From: Panagrolaimus kolymaensis
Taxonomy: Eukaryota; Nematoda; Chromadorea; Rhabditida; Panagrolaimidae
Length of the DNA stretch: 64,000 nucleotides
Direction of reading: 5' to 3'
Assembly (NCBI GenBank): GCA_028622995.1
Contig: JAJQJQ010000003.1
Span: 9,300,001-9,364,000 of the forward strand
Shown: positions 25,136-37,383 of the stretch, in pieces
Position numbering within the stretch: the stretch's first letter is position 1
Layout: every line of letters starts with the position of its first letter
The notes under the pieces: model-generated
Database searches by the model: none
The model's input: only the letters and a program-made list of their open reading frames with translations
Told to the model about the DNA's origin: nothing
Position numbers and translations under genes: made by a program

Positions 25136-28100
25136 ATTGATGCTTAGTTTTGGAAAAAATAAATATATTGCACAAGCATGCATATTCATAGTTATTAGAA
25201 TAAAGGTTAATGGACAGAGAGACAATAATATACACGAATGAAATTTTGTTTTTTAAAGAAAAGAAAAGAGAGAGACTCTTAAACAAGACATCCATCCTAG
25301 AAGACCGGTATAAAGTAAACATTGCGCGATGGCAATGGCATTGTATTGTAATTTTGTGTTGTTTTTGGATTGCAATGATCATCGACAAACATTTTTTGTT
25401 TTGTTTCGCTTTTTTTTCTTCTTCTCTGTGTTTTTTTTCTATGTCTTTTGTTGACATGAATGAACTTCTTCGTTGGATGTTTTGTTATAATAAAAAAAAC
25501 AACATATATTTAGCGACATAGTTGTTGTTTGACTAACACAAACAAACATAAAAATTTGCATACTCCACCGATAAAAAAAATTAGTGAAAGTTAAGTTCGT
25601 CGATATTTTAGATATCAAAGTTTTATAAAAATAAATAAAGACATCGAAATTTTTTTAAATTCTTTTTAAGTTTTTTATTTCTATTATGCTTTTGTTTTTC
25701 TCCCTCTTTTTTTGAAATATGCCTATTTAGTTTCTTATAAGTTTTTTCTTTTCTTTTTTTCTTCTTTCTCGATGTTAGTTAAAAAATGAAACGTAACTAA
25801 ATAAAAAAAAAATATGTATAGAATAATGCAATGGCCAGTCGTCAGCCGTCGTCAGTCAACCAGCCAACAACCGCCTGGGCTGGTAGCTCCTAGCACCAAA
25901 AAACAACATCAACATGCGAACCGGAAGATGTTTTTGTTTGTTGTCTTTTTTTCTTTTCATTTTATTTAATTTTTTTAGTTTTAGTTTTTTTTGAAGGACG
26001 AATGGTCAAAATTTTTTAACATTTGCCAAACGTAAAAAAATAAAAGAGAAAAGAGACCCGTGTCGGTTGTGACCATTCGTGCCACCCGTAAAAAAGTGAC
26101 CAATGCATTCCGTAAAAATATAAAAAACATATGCGGCTTGTAGCTTCTTTGAATTCTTTTTTGCTTGCTGGCGGCCCTCAAAAAATTCACACACACAAAC
26201 ATACCAAGAACGTAATCCTTTTTTTGCCTTTTTTCTTTCCTAACTTTTTTTTATGAAACCGTTTGTACACTTTTTTTTTTTGGCACTCGTTGTCACACGA
26301 TAAGCGTGGACAATGTCCACCAACCCCAAAGAACGATTACTAAAAAAAATGAAATTTTAAATTCAACAAATACTTTTTTTTGTTGCCGCTACTTTTTTTT
26401 CTTCTTCTCAAAAAAAGACACACAAGTGTATTATATTTTTTATAAAAAAATAAAAAAATGGCTTTGCTTCTATTATTTTATTTTTATTTTTTTCATTCAT
26501 GAAATTGTGCCGGGTGGTACCAGTTGTAAAAAGGGATGGAAGGGAAAAATAGAGGAGGCAACGAATAAAAAAAAACAAAAAACGGGACATACAAAGATAG
26601 AAATGACCACAAGGCATATGTTTTTGAAAAGGAAAGAGAAAAAAAATGACTTGCGTCATTTCAAAATTTAATGCGTTCTATTTTCGAAATGGTCAAAGTG
26701 TATAGCTACAAAAATAAAAGAAATGAAATAAATGGTCAAAACAAGGAAAAATAAAGAATCAAAACAAAACAAAAAGAAACCGATTTTAAAAAAGTTATTT
26801 TTTGAAATCTCAAATTACTGTAATTTAAAAAAAGAAACAAAAACAATGCCAAAAAAATTTGAACAATAACAGAATAATTTTTTTTGAATTTCGTTTAAAA
26901 AAAACTCAATAAAAGATTAACCTTTTTTTTCATTTTTTTAAACTGTTAGGTAAAAGTACCGTTTTGTTTATATCTTTTTTTTCTTTCTATGTTTGATTTT
27001 TTTTATGCTTTTTTCTCTATCATCCGTTCGCTCATTCGCTTGCTTGCCTCTCTCCCTTCTTTGCCGGCCGTCGTTGGACTTTCCGCGCAACTTAAAAGCA
27101 TCAAATAAAAAGTTCAACGCAAACATGCGCATTCTTTTTTAGTTTTTCTTTTTCTTTTTCTTTTCTTTTTTTTTGATCCATCCATCCTGGAAACCCCAAC
27201 CAACCAAAAGCTGTTATTTGTTGATGATGCTGAATGACGATGGTGAAGGAGATGGATTCGCGCCTGGTCGTACCGGGTACCTTACTTCGAAGTATTTTTA
27301 TTTTTATATTTTTTTTATATTTTTTTTTCTTCTTCTTCTAAATGCAATGTTTATTTTTTAGCAGTTTTGTCCCAAACAAAAAAAGTTTAGTTTTTTTCTT
27401 TCTTGCGCAAGCGGAAATGGCTTTTTCTTTGCTTATTTTTTTTTTATTTCCTAGGTTTTTTGTGGCTAGACAAAGAGGAGAGAGAGAGAAAGTAAGAAAA
27501 CAAGCTAGCATCAAAAAAAATTCTAGGGTAAGCTTAAAAGTTTTTTTGCAAAAAAAAATTTGAGGGACGCTTTTCATCTTGAACCAACCAACAGCAAAGA
27601 TCTAAGGTTAAAATTATTAAAACAATTTAATTCCCCAGAGCTTTTTTTAAGAAATATAAATTCCTTCTTTTTATTCTTTTTATTGCATTTATAAATGTGT
27701 ATGTATATGTGTGGCATCAGTAGAATAATGATGGCGTATGTTATTAGCCGTCATATTTGTTGCATGTTAGTACCTGGCATGAAAAAATAAAATAAAAAAG
27801 CAACAACGAAATTATACAAAAAAATGCTACAACCTTTTTCTTATAAAATTAAATTAGAGCCTAATTTTGGGAAAAGGTTAACGAATAAAAAAATAAATCG
27901 GAAGAGACTTAAAAAAAAGAAATGACAAAGTAAAAAGTAAACAATTCGATCCCCAGCACAACCCGGTGCAAAATCATATTATTTTCTTCTTTTTGTGTTG
28001 CTTTTTTTAAATTTTAAATTTTTTAAAAGTGACCTTGCCAAATAGGTAAATAAAAAACAAATATAGACCTAGGCATTTTTATTGTTTGTTTTTCAAAAAA

Positions 28101-31100
28101 AAGCAAAGAGAAAATATTTAAAATTATTTCTTTAATTTTTTTCAAACTTTTTTGACCCAAAATGGTACTTTTTTAAAAAGAAGGACATCTAGGTCACTTT
28201 TTTGGCCTACGGTAAGAAATGTACTTTACTTTCAACTTTTATGCTAAATACCTGACGACAACAAAAATAATAGGGATTTCCAAAAAAAGTTAACACCAAA
28301 AAAAAAATTTTGTTGGATAAATCTTTTTGTCAAGAAAATAAAAATTAGAATAAAAAATTAAAGGTTAAGCAAAATTTATATAAAAAAGCAAACAACAAGT
28401 AACAAAACAGAAAGTTAAAAGGATAAAACTTACTTACTTTTAATTTACAAACAGCAAAAAAAGTATACAGAATATTAATAGATTTTTTGTTTGCGACGAC
28501 AATCCAATACTTATAAATCACATCAGTTTTATTAAAATATAGTTTTTATGGTGGTGGTCAAATAAATATATTAACAAATAATATCTGGAATTTACATTTT
28601 TATATTTAAAAAAAATAAGCCTTTTTTAAATGGAAATAAAAAAAATAAAAAAGGACTCGGAATGACACGCTTTTGATTAAAGGTCAAAGTTCGAAAGAAT
28701 AAAAGGAGCCAAAAAAAGAAGGGAGGTTTTTTACGTAAAAAATCAAAGAAACCAATGCATGTAAGAAATGAAAAATGACCAATAGTCTATGAAACTCATC
28801 TCATGTTTATTTAAAAAGTTTTGTTGTCAAAGGAATATTTTTAAACTATTTTCTAAAAAAAAGTAGCCATGGGCGACAAAAATGGTCAAATCCAAAAATG
28901 AAAAGCGTTCGTTTCCAAAAAAAGAAAAAAGAATGAACTTTTACAAAAACCTTTTTTGTGGTTTTGGAGAAGAAAAACAGAGGTCATTTAAAAAGGTGAA
29001 AGTTGTAGAGCAAGTTTAAAAATTAATAATTATAAAGGAAGAAGATTTTTAGAAGATAATATAAAAAACTACGGGTAAAAGACACGCAAAAAAGAAGAAG
29101 AAAAAACAAAACAAAAAAATGTTATTCTTTTAATCAGAAAAAAAATTAGAACAGCAATAAAAAGAAAAAAGTGTCAAAAACCACCAAATAAAAAATAAGG
29201 TCAAACTTTTATTTTTACAGATTCCAAAGTGGAATTGAATTTTAGGTTTATCATTTTAACACATCCACGAAATTAAAAAAACATAAAAAATATCCGTATC
29301 CGACCAACTTTTTTTTGTTATGTTTTTTTTCGTTTGATTTTTTTGCTGGTGTTGCAACCGCGCTTTTTTTTCCATCCAGTATCCCTCAACCAAAGGGGTA
29401 TTCGTTTTTATTTTTTTCTACGCCTTTTTTTTCTTTTCCTTGTTACTGTTGTTGGAAGGCGGAGTTTCCTTCCTTCTTTCCTACAAGTTTATGTTAGTCA
29501 CAATCGCTGCTGCTGCTACATTGTTTTTTTTTGCTCTAATTTTTTTCGTTCACATGCATATATGTTTTTTTAAATATATTTTTAAAAACTGATTTCTGCA
29601 CTTTCACATATTTTTTTTTTTCATAACCCAACAAAACAAAAAAGTTTTATTGGTAATTAAGTATTTTTTTGAAGTCCAAAAATTTTATAATAAAAAATGT
29701 TTGCAAATGAAAATAAAAATAGTTCACCCTGCGTTTCTTTTTTTGTGTGTTGACTTTAAAAATTTTGCAACAACGCACAAAAAAAATTTGATGGCAGAAT
29801 AAAAAAGAAAGAAGTAAAAAAAATCACTCTTTTTTTTCGAAGGCCGACAACGACTGATGGGTTTGCTTTTGCTGGCTGGCTGGTTGATGGTTGTTGACTG
29901 GTACCAGCCGGTGCATGCCCGGTCGTCGTTTTTTTTGTTGCTGCTATTATTTTTTTATTTTTAGTTGTTGCGTATAAGAAAAAAAAATGATGCGCTTATA
30001 ATACGGATGCCTCGCTTTCTATTATTTTTTTTCTGCTGATTGATGCAAAGAAGAATATCACTAAAAAGAGAGAAAGAAAAAACAAACGAAAAATAAAAAA
30101 ATTAAAAGTGTTTTTTTTGGAAACGAGACAAAAACGCAGATTAATTAATTAAAAGAAGATGAAAAGGGGAAAAACATTTTTTCTCAGGTTTAAAAAAATG
30201 CAAGTTTTTTTAATTAAGAGTTTAAAAATTAGGTGTCGATAACCTTTGCAGGTGAAAATTCATAAATGTCATAAATTATTGATAATCGGTCACTATAAAA
30301 AAGTTACAAAGTTTTTTTTATCACCTGTCATTTGCCAAAAAGAAAAAAATAGCGTAAAAAAATAGCCAATGTCCATTTTTTTTTGGCCTTATTTTCAATT
30401 CCATCCTTTTCAAAGAAATTTTGCTATACGGTTTTTAAGTTTTTTTCGTTTTTAATGTGACATGTCAAAAGCAGGCAGGTTTTTAAACTATTGACCTCCC
30501 AACTAAAACTAATAGCCACTGGCCATGGCTTTTATTTTTTTCCCATCGTGCCAGTCATTTTTCTTTGAATAAAGGCACGGCATGGCACTCCCAAGAAAAA
30601 AAGAAAAAAAGAAAAGAAATAAAGAAGCATGTGCATCAACCCGGCCGGTGGCCGCCGTTTGAAAAAACATACATACATAAGGTCGGTGGCGCTATTCCAA
30701 AACGTGCTGCGTCAGCTGTACAATTTTTTTTGAAAGAAAGAAAAAAACGCTTGTTTTTTTTAAAGAAGAAAAAAAAGTTGAAGCACAAAAAATTTCGCAT
30801 GTTTTTTTTATTTGGCCTGGCAGTACCATGCCGCCGGGGTTAAATTTGGATTTTACTTTTTGTTTAAAAAAATAATATAGTGAAAATAATAAAAAGAAAC
30901 CAAAAACCTTTATATTTCAAATAAAGAAAAGTTTCTACGCGAATCAAGGAAATATCAAAACATTAAAATCAAATCTCAAAAGGATAAATAAAAAAGAGAA
31001 ACTTATTTTTTTTGAAAAACCTCAAAAAATACAAAAATAGAAAGAATCAAAGAAAAAATATCGCAAAAAGCAAACAAATAAAAAAGATTTCCTTAAAATC

Positions 31101-32823
31101 AAAAAAAAAAATGGTAGTGGACAATCCGAAAATAGCCTTTTCCCGAAAAAGAAAAAGTGATGCGAGATTGGTCAAAAAAAAAGATGAGAGAGAGAGAGGA
31201 GATATTTACAAAAGATTTTAAGGGAAAAAGGGAAATAAATATATAAAATAGGCTTTTTTTAAATAAATATTTTTTCATTTTTCACGTGAAGCAAATTTCA
31301 TCAGAATTTAAAAAACAACTAAAAAAAGGAATTTCTTTAAAATTCACGGAAACATAAACAAAGAAAGAATGAAAGAAAAACACGTGCTTTGACCATTGGT
31401 CACTACTATCCTTCTTCGCCTCCGCAAAGAAGGATTAAGAAAAAAAAGGAAGGAGGCGAAAGAGGAAGTTCATGACTTTCACAAAAATATGTATAATTAA
31501 ATGAAAAAAGATATAAAAAAATGAAAGGAGGACTTAAAAAAGTAAAGTACAAGTCGAGAGAAAATTGAAAGAAAGTTCACGATTTTATAAATATCAGAAA
31601 AAATTTATCAAAAAACAAAAGTTTTATCATTTCTTAATTTTTATTCTGTGTTTTTAAAACATGTCAAAGTCACCCTCAAAATCTTAGCAGAATACTTTCT
31701 ATTTTCATATTTTAGTATTCTTTTTTGCATTATGCTTTGCTTTAAAAAATTCCATCCTCTGCCGAAGGTCGAGAATAAAACAAGAACCGCCCCCTTTTTT
31801 ATGTTTATATTCTATTACTGTTATGGTCAGTTTTTTTTTCTATTATATTCTTTCTTTTTTCAAATAAAATAAAATTCTGGACAAAAACATTTGCATTGCA
31901 TTCCTCTTTCTTCCTATTTTTTATTTCCACAAACAACACAATTTTTTTTTGCTTTTTTTTGGAGGAGGAGCGTGCCTGGTTCCCCAACATCTCTCCAGCG
32001 AGGACTCTTCCTGATGCTGTGATGATTTTTTTGCTTTGGAAAAAAAAAACACAGCCTGCAGCATTTTTATTTCAGCGTTCAAAATATTTTTTTCACGCGA
32101 TTTTTTTTTCTTCTTTCATTTTCAAATTCCTGCTGATGCAGTTTTTTTTATACTTCGTGCCTGCATGTACAAAGTGCTACGGCTTTTTTTTTGATGATGG
32201 CTCGCTCGGTGTTTTTCTTTTATTCTATTTCATTTTTTGTTGTTTTTTGTTTGACCGCAAAAAAACCCCTTTGGCGATGGAAAGGAAAAATAATAAAAAG
32301 AAGAAGATAGAAAAGGCGGGCCCGTGCCGGCTGATGACCAGTGATTTTTCTCTTTTCTTCTTGCAGAGAGACTTCCCGCTACATTATTTTTCGTTTTTCT
32401 TTATCCTTGAAATTTTTAAATTTAGTTTTTAAACATTTAAAAATTTTGTTTATAATTTGGGAAAGAACAAAAAGGATAAAAACAAAACAATTAAAGGCAA
32501 CCAAAATATGGTAAATTTGCTGTAACATGAACACGCATTTGGAAACTATGATTTTTTTTAAATTCTAGTTAATACAAACAAAGTGACAGTTTTTACTTTT
32601 TTTTAATTCCAGAATAAGCTCGAAATTTTAGGATTATAAATATTTTGAGAAAATAAAAGCAAAAAAGTGATTTTTATTGAATTTCAAAAAAAAAATAACA
32701 TAATAAAAAAGAAACAAAAGTTTAAAAAATTTACAACCTTATATTTAAATTTTATAACACAAATTATTTATAAGATATTGCTTAAAAAAGAGATCAGAAA
32801 TAAAAAATTTATAGATACCCAGC
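25125..32823. other. 7.7-kb non-coding, homopolymer-dense stretch
   Basis: Upstream of the zinc-finger gene and downstream of a protease gene. It is dominated by long A and T runs with occasional GC-richer patches (near 27060, 29880, 30640 and 32320). Its open frames are low-complexity K/F/I-rich translations on both strands with no motif. It may hold distal regulatory sequence for the zinc-finger gene; nothing specific can be named. Confidence 0.6.
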
Positions 32824-35800
32824 TTATGTTGAGCTATCTAAATCATACTCGATTTTTAGAGATTGATTCATGGAATCATTTTTCCATAAATAAAAGTAAC
32901 ATCTTTGGAAAAACTCGTAAATACGAAAATGGAGATCAAACCTATACATTAATGAAAGAAAAACTAAAACTAGGAACGGGACTAAAACGGTAGTAATATA
33001 CAAAGTCAAGTTTAAATTTTCTTCAATAGTCGACCAGCGAATGTGTGAACCCGTATGAATATTAATGAAGTCATAAAATTGAGCAACCCGTGTGAAATGA
33101 AAATAATTTGTTTCTTGATCCGTAATTCCACCCGAAACTATGCCAACGATATGCCATTTATTATTTTTATAGACGAGAAGCGGCCCGCCGCTATCGCCTT
33201 TTTGGGTAAGTGAATGGTTGCTTTTCAAACAAAATGATGTTGGAGAATTTGGTAGAAGTGTGAAATTGTAATTTTTGAAACTGTAACAAAAGCACATAAA
33301 AAAGTTTATATGTAAATAATATTTCATAAAACTAACGTTTCTTCACATTCACTTTGATTTGCAAGCAAAAGCTTGACGGATTTGGAAGTCAACGAAGAAT
33401 CACCATCTCTTCCAACAGCGATTAATTCGTATCCTTCCAAATCATCATCTGTGGTTAAGCACGCTGGTACTACATTGCCATCAAAATCGATTTCTTTATC
33501 AAATTCCAGAATAGCAATATCATTTTCCAACGTTTCATGAATGAATTCTTCGGGAATAAATTTCTTTGAGACTTTTAAAGTTATTTGAAAATTAATTCCA
33601 CATTGGACTTTCATTCCAGAGACTTCTATGCCATCGTCAATACAATGAGCTGCTATCAAAACATGCTTAAAAGAAATTAATACTGCCCCACAACTATCAT
33701 AATCGTCTTTCATTAATCGGCAGTACCATGGCTGAAGGTTGTCAATATCTTTTCCCAATGAAATCGCTCGCTTGTTTCTTTTATAAACAGTGCCACAGGA
33801 ATATGAATCACTTGTGATTGGTACAGCATTATCGTAGCAAGGAATATCGGTGTATGCGTTAAGCATTGTTTTACAGAAAGGGCTAACTCTAATAAATTGA
33901 AGAGGATAAAGGTTTTGCAAAATGACATCCGAAAATTCTACACCACCAGAAAGAATACCAATTAAGTAAAAACGCCCATTAAAAGAAGTTAAAAGTGGGG
34001 CGCCTCTATCATTTTGAGTTATCATTGTGAATATTGTAGATGCACAAATAATGCTTTTGGTAGTAATGTTTTCATTTACAATTCCACAGCTTCGTGTAGT
34101 AATCACAGCCTTTTGTGGTTTGTCACTTGAAAGTTCTAAAAAAATGATGATTTATTTTTAAATTTTTATAATTTAAAAAAACACACACCTGAACTTCCCA
34201 AAACGACAACTGTATCACCTTCAGAAATTTCTTCATATTTGAATAAACAAATTGGCCGAATTACAGAGGAAAAGGTTACTTTTTTAATACCAATTCTTGC
34301 CAAATCTTGGTTACCAGGGCCAGAAATAATCGTAATTCCAAGAGCTTTTAAAGGAACTCTATACTTTACAGCACCACATTTCAAATTCTTGATTTTCGTA
34401 TGGTTTAATTCCGAAAAGCAACTTGGGTCAGCTACTATGCTTCGTTGAGAAATTAAAATAGCAGAGCAATAAGCTAAAATAGAAAAATCTATTAAAATTA
34501 AAAGGAAAGAAATAATTTTCGTATAACATGAAACAAAAATAAATTTTTTTAGCTTTATTTTATTTTTTGGCGCTTTTTTATTGCAACGTTTATGAACGGA
34601 AAAAAAGACGCAATAGTTTTAAAAACAAAGGTATAATGCAACAAGGAACATCGCAACTACTGTAAGGAAGCAAGTTCCTTGGTTATTATTTTATTGCTTT
34701 AAATGAGGAACTAGTGTCCTCCCGTTACCAAATTCCCCTTTTTGCTTTGCTCGATGGCATCATCAAATGATCTCTGTTCATCGATGTCAGCGACAAAGAA
34801 TGCAAGCAAACATCACCGATCGCTCTCTTTCCACACACATATCCTTTTTATTGTATTTATTGTTTTATTGTATTTTATGTCTCAAGCAAACTTGAGCTTT
34901 TGCACGTATGCATCACCGGAAGCAGCATCAGCTGCATTCCATTGCGATCCCGCCTCTCGTATTTCTTTTGTATATTTTTATATTTATTTTGTATGTCATA
35001 TTTAAGCTGTAAGCGTTTCTCAATAAACAACCAGTTGGTCTCACAAACAAAGCTTTGAAGGAAACGTTAGAAAGAAGGAGAATTAGGATTACTGTAGATA
35101 TTGAACCAGCTGATTGATACGTGTGTAACGTCGCTGTTCGTATCTAAGAAATCCATTAGTCAAAAGCCATATTGGATTGGTTTTATTGTGTGTATTTGTT
35201 TGTGTTGTTTTAGTCGCGTTTCGATCGTTCGTTCCGCGCAAAGGATCCTTCGGGCTCCACGCTACCTATAATTTATTGTTGTTGTTTTACTGCTTGTAAA
35301 ACAGGCAATCGTGTCCTTTGGGTCACCCGTTATCAAGTATTTTAATTTGTGTTGTTTTATTGTTTGTTAACGTAAACGTTTAGTGTCCTTAGGGTCACCC
35401 GCCACAATTATATACGAGTGTTAGAGTTGGAGTTAATCTAGCTACCTAACACTACAAAGCAAATGAAAACAAGTGGACATGCAAAGCCAGTTATTGACAC
35501 ACATTCGCAAGCAGCGAAAACAAAAAGTGTGGCTTCTTTCCGCTATTCTTTCTTTTTCGCCAAGTTTTTGTTGATTGAATGAAACTTTTTTTTATAGTAA
35601 AAAAACGATAAAAAAAGTGTTTCGAAATATTTTGAAACAATACATTAAATTCATAAAAAAAAAAGAAACTTTAACTTACTTTCTATTCCATCACTTTCAA
35701 AACTAAAGCTGCAAAGCCACGGATGTTCATAAGGGCTTAAATCGCCGCCATACCACATTTGCTTAAAAAAAGTTGTTTGAAACGCATAGAATTAAAATAA

Positions 35801-35939
35801 AATTTAAAATTACTTCAATTTTTGTCGGAGTAAAAGCTACACCACAATTTTCTTCAGCTTTCTTGTATTTGCAATTAATACCACTAATAAAAATTAAGAG
35901 AGACAATAAACACAAACCACCCGCACCACTCATTTTCAT
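32824..35939 (-). CDS. Tandem-domain S1 serine protease: pseudoprotease + active domain + TM
   Basis: Five exons: 35939-35814, 35761-35680, 34473-34189, 34135-33337 and 33280-32824, giving 582 aa. A signal peptide (LCLLSLLIFISG) leads. An N-terminal trypsin-fold domain follows whose catalytic positions are degraded: the His motif reads VADPSC and the Ser motif reads NDRGAPL. A linker with SCG and a basic KRNKRA stretch leads into a second domain with an intact triad: LIAAHC (His), ENDIAIL (Asp) and KGDSGGPL (Ser). A hydrophobic span (LYITTVLVPFLVLVFLSL) near the C-terminus predicts membrane anchoring with the protease outside. The S1-pocket region (SLTQKGDS) lacks the Asp189 of trypsin and the usual Cys191. 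Intron 2 is expanded to 1.2 kb by a solo LTR. A paralogue lies at 43748-46076. Confidence 0.85.
34661..35451 (+). mobile_element. Probable solo LTR in protease intron
   Basis: A 791-bp GC-richer block begins TGTAAGG and ends CTAACA (TG...CA), and is flanked by CTAC on both sides (34657-34660 and 35452-35455; ACTAC if 5 bp is counted). It contains AATAAA at 35022-35027 and two copies of GTGTCCTTxGGGTCACCCG-like sequence (about 35311 and 35383), but no coding region. That fits a solo LTR left by recombination. It lies opposite in orientation to the host gene; the matching intron of the paralogous protease lacks it. Confidence 0.65.
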
Positions 35940-36402
35940 TTCCTTTCTTTTATGAGTTAATAAAAAAATGAAAGGCAATGAGAAAAAAATGTCGTCTCCC
36001 AAAAAAAAATGAATTCGAATTTCGAACCACCTTTTGTCACTTTTTTATATGTTTGAACATTCTCGAAGAAAAAATGCGACCGACGACGACGACAATTGAA
36101 ATTGTTTGTGTTTTTTTTTTTTGCTTGATCTTGATCGCTGCCACCTTTCGAAATCGCAATCGGCGGCGCATCCGAGAAAAACAAGCGAGAGGCGCTTCGT
36201 GTATTTTATTTTGTTGCTTGTTGTTACGATGCAATACTTTTTTTGGCGTGATTCCAATAATTTTTATTTTCGGCGATGCACCAATAAAAAAAATTGATTA
36301 CATTTTTTTTAAAAGAAGTTAGGCGAAAGAAAAAAGAATAAGAAAGGTTTTGCTTTAATATTTTAGTTGTTTTTAAAAGTTAAAAATTACGTAAAAAATT
36401 TA

Positions 36403-37120
36403 TTATCTATTAGAAACGTGTTTACGATAATAAAACTGTTTGAAAACTGAATATTGTTTTTTCTTCATTTGGATTAAATTTTTAAGATTAGGTTTAAAAA
36501 TTTCTTCATCTATTTTTTTGTTGAGCGTGGTTTGATAATTTTTTAAAGATTCATAAGCTTTAGAAACTTTGTGGAGATAAGAATTATAACCACCGTTTAT
36601 AAAATATTGATGGATCATCATCGTGAGAAAAACAAAAACATATTCCGATTTATTTATGTCAGGTGTTTTGAAAATAAATAAAAGGAAATGGTAACATTGA
36701 AGGTGCAAATCAACAATCTAAAAAAGCTAATATTTTTGCACAAATTTATTTAAAAAATATTATTTTCTTTCACAAAAAACTTACAACAAAGCACATAAAA
36801 TTTTTGAGGGTTTCTTTTAAATTTGAAGGTTCAGTTCTTTGTTTAAAAATATCATAAATCGTGTCATAGAGGAAACCAAAATTATAGGAGTAAATAAAAA
36901 AATCGACTACAAACCAAAAATCTAATAAAGCCCGAGAAAAATGATCGATTTGCCAAGAATATTTCAAAAAATAATTTAATATTGTAAATAAAATATTTGT
37001 GCCATAACACAAAGCTGCTTTAACCAAATTTTTGTAATATAGTTGCTTTAAAGCTTTTTCCTTTTTATCCCGATGAATGGGAATATATTTTAATTTATCA
37101 AAAAAACTTTCAAAGAACAT
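36403..37120 (-). CDS. Small multi-spanning membrane protein, unknown family
   Basis: Two exons, 37120-36785 and 36717-36403, give 216 aa. Hydrophobic stretches are seen around ALCYGTNILFTILNYFL, LLDFWFVVDFFIYSYNFGFLY, FVIVDLHLQCYHFLLFIF and VFVFLTMMIHQYFI, so three to four membrane segments are likely; the C-terminal third is basic and soluble. Two acceptor-like sites (TTTGCTCAG and TTTTTCAG) lie 30-40 nt upstream of the ATG, which fits a spliced-leader or 5' UTR junction. It sits between a protease gene and the GH18-like gene. I do not recognise it; a divergent seven-TM-type fragment cannot be excluded. Confidence 0.6.
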
Positions 37121-37383
37121 TTGTTGCAATAATTTAATAATATGGCACTGAAAAATCTGAGCAAAAAAAAGTTAACCACAACTTAATTCTGCTATGACAC
37201 ATATGACTAAATGCCAAAAAAGAGCCATAAAATTCGAAAACGATTGTTTGATTGTTTTTTATTGATTTTATGGAAAAGAATAATCAAGAATTTTTTAAAT
37301 TTTCGAAAAGTTAATTTACATACTTTTTTAATTATGGGAATTTATAAAAAAAATTAAACGCAATCAAATTTACAAAACTTTTT

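Noticed and set aside
27944..27975. TTCGATCCC-like tRNA B box
   Set aside because: No acceptor stem, D arm or anticodon stem could be folded around it on either strand.
31896..32432. 178-aa open frame (+)
   Set aside because: The translation is mostly Phe/Leu/Lys from poly-T and poly-A tracts with no motif; long only because stops are avoided in T runs.
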